Shown here: positions 23,104 to 30,136 of the stretch, piece after piece
Numbering within the stretch: the first letter of the stretch is position 1
Layout of the letters: every line of letters begins with the position of its first letter
Origin: Puniceibacterium antarcticum
GTDB lineage: Bacteria > Pseudomonadota > Alphaproteobacteria > Rhodobacterales > Rhodobacteraceae
Direction of reading: 5' to 3'
Assembly: GCF_002760615.1 (NCBI RefSeq)
Contig: NZ_AWWI01000062.1
Location: forward strand, 1-33,772
DNA: 33,772 bases
Program-made: the position numbers and the translations under genes
Notes under the pieces: model-generated
What the model was told of the DNA's origin: nothing
What the model saw: the letters and a program-made list of their open reading frames with translations, nothing else
Databases searched by the model: none

Positions 23104-23916
23104 TTGCTTGATGATACCAAGCCTGCGTCCGCCGGTCAGACTGTGACCGACATTGCCTTGATGGAATTGCAGAACATCACGCTGCGGTTTGGCGGGGTGG
23201 TTGCGATCAATGACATATCCTTTGACATCCGCCAGGGCGAGGTGCGCGCGATCATCGGGCCCAACGGGGCTGGCAAGTCAAGTATGCTCAACATTATCAG
23301 TGGGTTCTATACGCCATCGGAAGGGCAGATCCTGTACAAGGGCGCGCCGCGCCCTGCGATGCGGCCCTATGAGGTGGCCCGGACCGGGGTGGCGCGGACG
23401 TTCCAGAATATTGCCCTGTTCGAGGGGATGACCGTTCTCGACAATGTCATGACCGGGCGGCTGACGCATATGAATGCGGGGATTTTTTCGCAGGCTTTAT
23501 GGTTGGGAAAAGCCCGCAATGAAGAAATTGCCAATCGGGAAATTGTTGAAAAGGTTATTGATTTTCTTGAAATACAAAACATTCGCAAGACTCCGGTCGG
23601 GCGGCTTTCTTATGGATTGAAAAAACGGGTGGAGCTGGCGCGGGCGCTGGCGGCGGAGCCTTCGATCCTTTTGCTCGACGAGCCGATGGCGGGGATGAAT
23701 GTCGAGGAAAAGGAGGACATGAGCCGCTTTATCCTGGATGTGAATGACGAATTCGGCACCACCATTGCGCTGATCGAACATGACATGGGGGTTGTCATGG
23801 ATCTGTCGGACCGGGTGGTCGTGATGGATTACGGCAAGAAGATCGGCGACGGAACGCCGGATGAGGTGCGCAACAATCAGGATGTGATCGACGCCTATCT
23901 GGGGGTGGCGCATTGA
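23104..23916 (+). CDS. LIV-type ABC transporter ATP-binding protein (LivG-like)
   Basis: First ATPase of a HAAT-family (branched-chain amino-acid-type) importer, 270 residues. Walker A is GPNGAGKSS, the Q-loop lies in TFQNIALFEGMTV, the signature is LSYGLKKRVELARALA, Walker B is ILLLDEPMAGM, and the switch His is in ALIEHDMGVVM. TTG 23104 is preferred as start: AAGGAGAG ends six bases upstream, and the next ATG (23161) would cut off 19 residues but is a conceivable alternative. The promoter is presumably in 23040-23090. A local dip in G+C with unusual AAA/ATT codons occurs at 23480-23630, in the helical subdomain. It begins an operon of seven genes. Confidence 0.93.
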   Translation: MLDDTKPASAGQTVTDIALMELQNITLRFGGVVAINDISFDIRQGEVRAIIGPNGAGKSSMLNIISGFYTPSEGQILYKGAPRPAMRPYEVARTGVARTFQNIALFEGMTVLDNVMTGRLTHMNAGIFSQALWLGKARNEEIANREIVEKVIDFLEIQNIRKTPVGRLSYGLKKRVELARALAAEPSILLLDEPMAGMNVEEKEDMSRFILDVNDEFGTTIALIEHDMGVVMDLSDRVVVMDYGKKIGDGTPDEVRNNQDVIDAYLGVAH

Positions 23917-23936
23917 GGAAAACGGGGGGTGGAGAG

Positions 23937-23965
23937 CGTATGGAAAACGTATGGAAAACGTATGG
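23937..23965. repeat. 11-nt tandem repeat in the operon spacer
   Basis: CGTATGGAAAA twice, then CGTATGG, in the 70-bp gap between the ATPase and the first permease. Confidence 0.75.
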
Positions 23966-23986
23966 CTGGCGTAGGGGGGGTGGGAG

Positions 23987-24940
23987 ATGCTGAATCAGAT
24001 CTTTGTCGCGCCCTTTGTGGACATGTTCGCCGCCCCTGATTTCCTGTTGCAGGTGCTTTGGGAGGGGCTGGTGAGCGGCATCCTTTATGCGCTGATCGCG
24101 CTGGGGTTTGTTCTGATCTTCCGGTCTTCGCGCATCTTCAACTTTGCCCAAGGCATCATGGTGGTGTTCGCCGCGCTGACGTTGGTCGGGCTCTACGAGA
24201 TGGGTGTGCCGGCCTGGGTGTCGGTTGTGCTGACTCTGGGGGTGATGTTCATTCTGGCGGTGAGCATCGAAAAGATCGTGCTGCGCCCGCTGGTGGGGCA
24301 GCCGGATATCATCCTGTTCATGGCGACCATCGGGATCACGCTGTTTCTGATCGGATTGGGTGAGATCATCTTTGGCGGTGAGAACAAGGTCATGATCACC
24401 GAAGCCCTGGGCATTCCGACCGGGTCGGTGGTGTTCGAGCCTTGGGGCGGTCTGCTGATCCTGGAAGAAAAGGACATCACGGCGGTGGGGGTCGCGGGGA
24501 TGCTGGTGGTGGCGCTGCTGCTGTTCCTGAACAAGACGCGCATGGGCCGGGCAATCCGGGCGCTGGGAGATGACCCGCAGGCGGCGCTGTCGGTCGGGAT
24601 TTCGCTGCAGACGATCTGGGTGCTGGTCTGGTTCATCGCGGGAATCATCGCGCTGGTGACCGGCGTGGCCTGGGGCGCGCGGGCGGGCGTTTCGTTTGCA
24701 CTTGAGGTGATTGCCTACAAGGCGCTGCCGGTGCTGATGCTGGGCGGGCTGGAAAGCATCACCGGCGCGATCATCGGCGGGCTGATGATCGGGATGCTGG
24801 AAAAGCTGTTCGAGATCTACTGGGGTCAGCCGATCCTGGGCGGCAATACCGAGACATGGTTTGCCTTTGTGCTGGCGCTGATCGTGCTGCTGTTCCGCCC
24901 GCAAGGCCTGTTCGGGGAGAAGATCATCGAGAGGGTTTGA
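23987..24940 (+). CDS. LIV-type ABC transporter permease (LivH-like)
   Basis: Inner-membrane permease of 317 residues with about eight hydrophobic segments. Family marks: LVSGILYALIALGFVLIFRSSRIFNFAQGIMVVF near the start and LLFLNKTRMGRAIRALGDDPQAALSVGI, the cytoplasmic coupling loop that contacts the ATPases. GGLESITGAIIGGLMIGMLE lies near the end. It would form a heterodimer with the second permease at 25091. The ATG at 23987 is preceded by GGGTGGGAG. Confidence 0.94.
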   Translation: MLNQIFVAPFVDMFAAPDFLLQVLWEGLVSGILYALIALGFVLIFRSSRIFNFAQGIMVVFAALTLVGLYEMGVPAWVSVVLTLGVMFILAVSIEKIVLRPLVGQPDIILFMATIGITLFLIGLGEIIFGGENKVMITEALGIPTGSVVFEPWGGLLILEEKDITAVGVAGMLVVALLLFLNKTRMGRAIRALGDDPQAALSVGISLQTIWVLVWFIAGIIALVTGVAWGARAGVSFALEVIAYKALPVLMLGGLESITGAIIGGLMIGMLEKLFEIYWGQPILGGNTETWFAFVLALIVLLFRPQGLFGEKIIERV

Positions 24941-24989
24941 AGCGGCGGTCTGCCGATATCAGCGGGGGTGCGGTTTGGAGGAGCCGGAA

Positions 24990-25028
24990 CGCCTGCGGCG
25001 GGCGCGTATTTAAGAAAGAGAAGAAGAT
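24990..25028 (+). repeat. Hairpin + GCGTATTT...AAGAGAAGAAGAT element, copy 1
   Basis: CGCC-TGC-GGCG mini-hairpin followed by GCGTATTTAAGAAAGAGAAG and AAGAT. The tail recurs at 27547-27570 with one change (AAG to GG). It lies in the spacer upstream of the second permease. Confidence 0.65.
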
Positions 25029-25090
25029 CAGGACCCCGACAGGGGGTTGAGATCAGGGGGCCCCGAGAGGGGTGGGGAGGAAAAGACCAG

Positions 25091-26167
25091 ATGCTGTACA
25101 GAACGGCGGGGCAGTTCAAGACAAGTTACAAGGCGGATCAGGCATTGTTTCCCGTGAAGCAGGACGCGATCCTGCTGGGCGTGATATTGGTGTTTGCCTG
25201 GGTGGTATTTCCGCTGGCGGCGAGCGAGTTCACCTTTCAGACGCTGCTGATTCCGATCCTGATTTACGCCCTGGCGGCCATGGGGCTGAACATCCTCACG
25301 GGGTATGCCGGGCAGCTGTCGCTGGGCACGGCGGCGTTTATGGGGGTGGGGGCCTATGCGTGCTACAAGATGGTGACGCTGATGCCCTGGATGAACCCGA
25401 TTGTGGCGATCCTGCTGTCGGGGGTGTTTTCCGCCGGGGTGGGGGTGGCGTTTGGCATTCCCAGCTTGCGGATCAAGGGGTTTTATCTGGCCATTGCGAC
25501 CTTGGCGGCGCAGTTTTTTCTGGTCTGGTTGTTCGAGAAATGGGCGTGGCTTTATAACTACAACGCCTCGGGTGCGATTCAGGTGCCGAATCTGGAGATG
25601 TTCGGGGTCTATGTGGCGGGGCCGCAGGCGGACAGCCTTGTGCAGTATTACGTGGTGCTGGCCATCGTGTCGGTGATGACGATGCTGTGCATCAACCTCA
25701 CGCGCGGGACCTTGGGGCGGACCTGGAAGGCGACGCGGGATGTGGACATTGCCGCCGAGCTGATCGGCATCAACCTGATGAAGAGCAAGCTGACGGCGTT
25801 CATGGTGTCATCCTATATCGTCGGTGTGGCGGGGGCGCTGTTCGTGTTCATGTGGCGGGGGGCGGCAGAGCCGAACCTGTTCGACATCCCGCTGTCGTTC
25901 CGCATCCTGTTCATCGCGATCATCGGCGGGTTGGGGTCGATCCTGGGCAATTATCTGGGCGCGATCCTGATTGTGGGCCTGCCGGTGGTGCTGGGCACGC
26001 TGCCCGCCGCGCTGGGGGTGCCGATCGCGTCGTCCATGGTCGAGCATATCAATGTGATGATGGTGGGCGCGCTGATCATTTTCTTTCTGATCATTGAACC
26101 ACACGGGCTGGCGCAGCTGTGGCGGCTGATCCGCGAGAAGCTGATTATCTGGCCGTTTCCGCATTAG
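25091..26167 (+). CDS. LIV-type ABC transporter permease (LivM-like)
   Basis: Second permease, 358 residues, about ten hydrophobic segments. Family marks: IYALAAMGLNILTGYAGQLSLGTAAFMGVGAYA, a coupling loop TRGTLGRTWKATRDVDIAAELIGINL, and LSFRILFIAIIGGLGSILGNYLGAILI. The ATG at 25091 was chosen because GGGGAGGA sits eight bases upstream. The frame is open 123 bases further 5', but that part crosses the repeated element at 24990 and is basic and non-hydrophobic, unlike the family. A 49-bp gap separates it from the binding-protein gene. Confidence 0.93.
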   Translation: MLYRTAGQFKTSYKADQALFPVKQDAILLGVILVFAWVVFPLAASEFTFQTLLIPILIYALAAMGLNILTGYAGQLSLGTAAFMGVGAYACYKMVTLMPWMNPIVAILLSGVFSAGVGVAFGIPSLRIKGFYLAIATLAAQFFLVWLFEKWAWLYNYNASGAIQVPNLEMFGVYVAGPQADSLVQYYVVLAIVSVMTMLCINLTRGTLGRTWKATRDVDIAAELIGINLMKSKLTAFMVSSYIVGVAGALFVFMWRGAAEPNLFDIPLSFRILFIAIIGGLGSILGNYLGAILIVGLPVVLGTLPAALGVPIASSMVEHINVMMVGALIIFFLIIEPHGLAQLWRLIREKLIIWPFPH

Positions 26168-26216
26168 GGGACGGCCCCATAAAAAAGACGACAACATCCA
26201 AGGGAGGAGACCTGAG

Positions 26217-27500
26217 ATGAGACATTTTACCAGACTGGCGGCACTGGCGGCGTTTGGCGCGGTGCTGGGTACGGGCACGGTGGCGCAGGAGCTGTATGCG
26301 CCGAACCTGGCCTATCGCACCGGGCCGTTTGCGGCGACGGGCATTCCGCTGATGAACGGGCAGCGCGATTACATGACGATGCTGAACGCACGCGACGGCG
26401 GCATTGGCGGCGTGGCGATCAATTTCGAGGAATGCGAGACCGGCTATTCCACCGAAAAGGGCGTGGAATGTTATGAAAAGACCAAGGGGCAGGCGATTGT
26501 GACGCAGCCCTGGTCGACGGGCATCACGCTGCAGGTGCTGCCCAAGAGCAATGTGGATCAGATCCCGATCCTTGCGCCCGGCTATGGCTTTAGCCCGATG
26601 GCCGATGGCAAGGTGTTCCAGTGGGCCTTCAACACGCCGGCGAGCTACTGGGATGCCGCGTCGATGATGCTGGAATACATCGGGGAGGAGAACCTGAAGG
26701 GCAAGAAGGTCGCATTCCTGCATCTGGACCACCCGTTCGGCAAGGAACCCCTGCCGCTGATGGAGAAGAAGGCGGCGGATATCGGGTTCGAGCTGCTTCC
26801 GATTCCCGTGGGCCTGAAAGAGATGCAGAACCAGTCGGCGCAGTGGTTGCAGATCCGTCGCGAGCGGCCCGATTATGTGATCATGTGGGGCTGGGGCGCG
26901 ATGAATGCCGGGGCGATCACCGAGGCGGTCAAGACCCGGTTCCCGATGGACAAGATGATCGGCGTCTGGTGGGCGGGGCATGACGCCGACCTCAAGATCG
27001 TGGGCGAGGATGGCAAGGGCTACAAATCCATCAGCTTTTCCTATCCGGTTCTGGATGCGCCGCTGATGGCGGATATCCAGAAATATGTGGTGGATGAGGG
27101 CAAGACCCTGTCCAACGAAGAGGAAATGCAGGGCGTGTTCTATTCGCGCGGTCTGGTGATTTCGATGATCCTGGCCGAGGGTATCAAGGTGGCGCAGGAG
27201 CATGCCGGAACGGCCGAGATTTCGCCGTCGGATCTGCGCTGGGGCCTGGAGAATCTGAACATCACCGAGGCGCGGCTGGCCGAGCTGGGGATGACTGGCA
27301 TGGTGCCGCCGTTCCAGACCACCTGTGCCAACCACACCGGGCATTCCGGCGGCTGGATGCTGGAATGGGATGGTGAGAAGTTCCAGAAGGTGAGCGATCT
27401 GCTGCAGGCCGAGGCTGAGGTGATCGCACCGCTGGAGGCGCAGATGGCGGCGGAATACGCGGCGGCCAACGAACCCTGGCCGGTGAGTGCGTGCAACTGA
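26217..27500 (+). CDS. LIV-type ABC transporter periplasmic substrate-binding protein
   Basis: Type I periplasmic-binding-fold protein (Peripla_BP_6-like), 427 residues. The signal peptide is MRHFTRLAALAAFGAVLGTGTVAQ (about 1-24). The mature protein begins ELYAPNLAYRTGPFAATGIPLMNGQRDYMTMLNARDGGIGGVAI, the pattern of receptors in LIV-like systems for organic acids and amino acids. It has five cysteines in the mature chain, including ECETGYSTEKGVECYEK and TTCANHTGHSGG, which could form disulfides. The ligand cannot be deduced. The context of two CoA-ligase-like genes suggests a carboxylic acid rather than a branched-chain amino acid. GGGAGGAGACCTGAG upstream is a strong ribosome-binding site. 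Confidence 0.93.
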   Translation: MRHFTRLAALAAFGAVLGTGTVAQELYAPNLAYRTGPFAATGIPLMNGQRDYMTMLNARDGGIGGVAINFEECETGYSTEKGVECYEKTKGQAIVTQPWSTGITLQVLPKSNVDQIPILAPGYGFSPMADGKVFQWAFNTPASYWDAASMMLEYIGEENLKGKKVAFLHLDHPFGKEPLPLMEKKAADIGFELLPIPVGLKEMQNQSAQWLQIRRERPDYVIMWGWGAMNAGAITEAVKTRFPMDKMIGVWWAGHDADLKIVGEDGKGYKSISFSYPVLDAPLMADIQKYVVDEGKTLSNEEEMQGVFYSRGLVISMILAEGIKVAQEHAGTAEISPSDLRWGLENLNITEARLAELGMTGMVPPFQTTCANHTGHSGGWMLEWDGEKFQKVSDLLQAEAEVIAPLEAQMAAEYAAANEPWPVSACN

Positions 27501-27510
27501 TCTGAGCCTG

Positions 27511-27546
27511 CCTGACGGCGGCGCGTGGTGCCGCCGTCGGGATTTT
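27511..27546 (+). terminator. Hairpin attenuator between binding-protein and ATPase genes
   Basis: CCTGACGGCGGC / GCCGCCGTCGGG stem (12 bp, one G-U), loop GCGTGGT, then ATTTTG. It is inside an operon directly after the binding-protein gene. It would truncate part of the transcripts and protect the 3' end, giving excess binding protein. The bases that follow (27547-27570) repeat the tail seen at 25004-25028. Confidence 0.6.
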
Positions 27547-27570
27547 GCGTATTTGGAAAGAGAAGAAGAT
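27547..27570 (+). repeat. GCGTATTT...AAGAGAAGAAGAT element, copy 2
   Basis: GCGTATTTGGAAAGAGAAGA and AGAT match the tail of the element at 24990-25028. Here the A/G-rich part acts as the ribosome-binding site of the second ATPase gene, and its last AT belong to the start codon. Confidence 0.65.
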
Positions 27571-28393
27571 GCTGGACAGCGCGCCGATCCGTGAGCCCCT
27601 GCTTGAGGTCAACAATATCGAGGTGATTTATAATCACGTCATTCTGGTGCTGAAGGGCGTATCGCTGTCGGTGCCCAAGGGCGGGATCACCACGCTGTTG
27701 GGGGGCAATGGTGCGGGCAAGACCACGACGCTGAAGGCGATTTCGAACCTGTTGCAGTCCGAACGGGGCGCGGTCACCAAGGGGTCTATCAAGTACAAGG
27801 GGGAGACGGTGCAGGGCCGTGATCCGGCGGAGCTGGTGCGGCGCGGCGTCATTCAGGTGATGGAGGGGCGGCATTGTTTCCAGCATCTGACGGTCGAGGA
27901 GAACCTGATGACCGGCGCCTATACGCGGCGCGACGGCAAGGGGGCCGTGGCTGCGGATCTGGAAATGGTCTATGATTATTTCCCGCGCCTGCGCGAGCGG
28001 CGGAAATCTCAGGCCGGGTATACGAGCGGGGGCGAGCAGCAGATGTGTGCCATTGGCCGCGCGCTGATGTCCCGCCCCGAGATGATCCTGCTGGACGAGC
28101 CGTCCATGGGTCTGGCACCGCAGCTGGTCGAGCAGATTTTCGAGATTGTGAAATCGGTGAATGAGGCGGAGGGGCTGTCGTTTCTTTTGGCCGAGCAGAA
28201 CACCAATGTGGCGCTGCGGTTTGCCCATACGGGGTATATTCTGGAATCGGGGCGCGTGGTGATGGAGGGGCTGGCCGCGGATCTGCGCGAGAACCCGGAT
28301 GTGAAGGAATTTTATCTGGGCATGTCGGATGAGGGGCGCAAAAGCTTTCGCGATGTGCGCAGCTATCGGCGGCGCAAGCGCTGGCTGGCGTGA
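27569..28393 (+). CDS. LIV-type ABC transporter ATP-binding protein (LivF-like)
   Basis: Second ATPase, 274 residues. Walker A is GGNGAGKTT, the signature YTSGGEQQMCAIGRAL, Walker B MILLDEPSMGLAP, and the switch region is LLAEQNTNVAL with Gln-Asn in place of the usual His, as in other LivF proteins. ATG 27569 is preferred, with GGAAAGAG six bases before it; a TTG 24 bases upstream is in frame but inside the repeated element. A C-terminal extension, FRDVRSYRRRKRWLA, is strongly basic. Confidence 0.93.
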   Translation: MLDSAPIREPLLEVNNIEVIYNHVILVLKGVSLSVPKGGITTLLGGNGAGKTTTLKAISNLLQSERGAVTKGSIKYKGETVQGRDPAELVRRGVIQVMEGRHCFQHLTVEENLMTGAYTRRDGKGAVAADLEMVYDYFPRLRERRKSQAGYTSGGEQQMCAIGRALMSRPEMILLDEPSMGLAPQLVEQIFEIVKSVNEAEGLSFLLAEQNTNVALRFAHTGYILESGRVVMEGLAADLRENPDVKEFYLGMSDEGRKSFRDVRSYRRRKRWLA

Positions 28394-28422
28394 GGAGGAT
28401 CAACCTTGGGAGGGGTTTCAGG

Positions 28423-28809
28423 ATGAGACGTTTCGGAACTTTGGCGGTTTTGGCCGTGATGCTGGCGCTGCCTGCGGGGGCGCAGGAGCTGATCGAGAGG
28501 ACCGAGTTGAGCCGCAGCCCGCTGAGCGGGTCGGAGGTGATGGAGGTGGTGGTGGCCAAGCTGGTCGTGCAGCCGGGCGGCTATATCCCCAAGCACACAC
28601 ATCCGGGGGATGAAAACTCGGTCGTGGCGGTTGGCGGGCAGATGATTTTGCCTGATGGCCGCGAAGTGCCCTTTGCCGATGACATGCCGCTGCATTTTGC
28701 CGAGGGTGAGGTGCATGGCGGGCTGACGGTGGCGGGGGATCATCCGGTGGTGATCTACACCACGCATATCGTGGACAAGACCAAGCCGTTTCAGGTGCTG
28801 GCCGAATAG
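28423..28809 (+). CDS. Exported cupin-domain protein
   Basis: Small secreted cupin of 128 residues. The signal peptide is MRRFGTLAVLAVMLALPAGAQ (1-21). Cupin motif 1 is GGYIPKHTHPGDENSVVAVGGQM, with two His and a Glu as metal ligands; motif 2 is HFAEGEVHGGLTVAGDHPVVI, with a further His. The mature protein is a single beta-barrel in the periplasm. The role is unknown; it could bind or modify the compound that the transporter carries. It is 29 bp after the ATPase gene and 27 bp before the PaaK-like gene, so it is firmly within the operon. ATG 28423 was chosen for the signal peptide. Confidence 0.82.
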   Translation: MRRFGTLAVLAVMLALPAGAQELIERTELSRSPLSGSEVMEVVVAKLVVQPGGYIPKHTHPGDENSVVAVGGQMILPDGREVPFADDMPLHFAEGEVHGGLTVAGDHPVVIYTTHIVDKTKPFQVLAE

Positions 28810-28836
28810 GGCCGTTGCGGCGACAGGGAGTTTGAG

Positions 28837-30036
28837 ATGAGCAGCTATTTCGATGCTTTGGAGACGCGCAGTGCCGACGCGCGCGCGGCTGATCAGCTGG
28901 CGGCGCTGATCGAACAGGTTGAGCGCGTGGCGGCGCATCCGGGCGCCTGCCGGATCGCGGCGGAGTCGGTGCAGAGCCTCGATGATCTGCGGCATCTGCC
29001 GGTGTTGCGCAAATCTGATCTGGTCGCCTGGCAAAAGGAAAACCCGCCCTTTGGGGGGATGCTGGTGCGCAATATGGCGCATGTGTTCCAGAGCCCGGGG
29101 CCGATTTATGAGCCGGGCGGGGTCAGCCCGGACTGGTGGCGCATGGGGCGGTTTCTGAACGCCTGCCGGATCGGGGTGGGGGATATCGTGCAGAACTGCT
29201 TTGGCTATCATCTGACGCCGGCCGGCATGATCTTTGAATCCGGGGCGCGGGCTGTGGGGGCGGCGGTGCTGCCTGCCGGAACCGGCCAGACCGAGTTGCA
29301 AGTGACGGCCGCGCGGGATGTGGGGGTGAGCTGTTACGCCGGGACGCCGGATTTCCTGAAGGTGATCCTTGAGAAAGCCGATGAGATGGGCGTGACGCTG
29401 GGCATCACCAAGGCGGCCGTGGGGGGTGGTGCGCTGTTCCCGTCGCTGCGGGCCTATTACGCGGGGCGGGGGATTTCCTGTCTGCAGTGTTATGCCACCG
29501 CCGATCTGGGCAATGTCGCCTATGAATCCGATGCGATGGAGGGGATGATTGTCGATGAGCATGTGATCGTCGAGATTGTCACCCCCGGCACCGGCGATCC
29601 CGTGCCCGAGGGTGAGGTTGGCGAGGTTGTGGTGACCACGCTGAACCCGGATTATCCGCTGATCCGCTTTGCCACGGGCGATCTGAGCGCTGTGATGCCG
29701 GGGAGCAGCCCTTGCGGGCGGACCAACATGCGCATCAAGGGCTGGATGGGCCGGGCCGATCAGACCACCAAGATCAAGGGCATGTTTGTGCGCCCTGAAC
29801 AGGTGGCGGCGCTGGTCGCAAAACACCCCGAGATTGACCGCGCACGGGTTGTCGCGAGCCGCGAGGGGGAGAGCGATGTGATGACCGTGCGGATCGAGAC
29901 CACGGGTGGCGATGCGGATGCCTTTGCGGCGAGCGTGGCAGAGGTGCTGAAGCTGAAAGGCCGCGTAGAGATGGTGGCGCCGGGCGGGTTGCCGCGCGAT
30001 GGTCTGGTGATCGAGGATCAGCGCAAATACGACTGA
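28837..30036 (+). CDS. PaaK-like adenylate-forming protein lacking a canonical P-loop
   Basis: Protein of 399 residues resembling phenylacetate-CoA ligases. Recognisable parts: LPVLRKSDLVAWQ (54-66), the NCFGYHLTPAGMIFESGARAVGAAVLPAG block (120-148), and DYPLIRFATGDLSAV with the A7-like Asp. GRADQTTKIKGMFVRPEQV is the A8 hinge, and the chain ends VIEDQRKYD with a Lys near the last residue. At the place of the Ser/Thr/Gly P-loop (SSGTTGKP in PaaK) it has FQSPGPIYEPGG (84-95), so ATP handling may differ. It is shorter than standard PaaK (about 430-440). It is the last gene of the transporter operon and may work with, or on the product of, the ligase at 20121. Confidence 0.85.
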   Translation: MSSYFDALETRSADARAADQLAALIEQVERVAAHPGACRIAAESVQSLDDLRHLPVLRKSDLVAWQKENPPFGGMLVRNMAHVFQSPGPIYEPGGVSPDWWRMGRFLNACRIGVGDIVQNCFGYHLTPAGMIFESGARAVGAAVLPAGTGQTELQVTAARDVGVSCYAGTPDFLKVILEKADEMGVTLGITKAAVGGGALFPSLRAYYAGRGISCLQCYATADLGNVAYESDAMEGMIVDEHVIVEIVTPGTGDPVPEGEVGEVVVTTLNPDYPLIRFATGDLSAVMPGSSPCGRTNMRIKGWMGRADQTTKIKGMFVRPEQVAALVAKHPEIDRARVVASREGESDVMTVRIETTGGDADAFAASVAEVLKLKGRVEMVAPGGLPRDGLVIEDQRKYD

Positions 30037-30136
30037 GCCGGATTGCTGCAGGCGCCTGTATTCTCAGTAGGTGGCAACCAAATCCCTGCGCCGCGCGTTT
30101 GTCCTGTGACATAGGCTGGTACAAGGGAATGGTGTG

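Noticed and set aside
23795-24904. Minus-strand frame opposite the first permease (about 369 codons, Gln/His/Asp/Arg-rich).
   Set aside because: It is the antisense image of a hydrophobic membrane protein. No signature, start site or conservation clue supports it.
24968-25090. N-terminal extension of the second permease by 41 codons.
   Set aside because: It is basic and non-hydrophobic, crosses the repeated element at 24990-25028, and lies upstream of a strong ribosome-binding site for ATG 25091.
26168-26186. GGGGACGGCCCC followed by ATAAAAAAG after the second permease, as a terminator.
   Set aside because: The stem is only four or five base pairs, and the A-run is on the wrong strand for plus-strand termination.
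28363-29826. Long open minus-strand frame (about 487 codons) opposite the cupin and PaaK-like genes.
   Set aside because: It spans two genes and their spacer and has a low-complexity His/Arg-rich product. The plus-strand genes have clear motifs and ribosome-binding sites.
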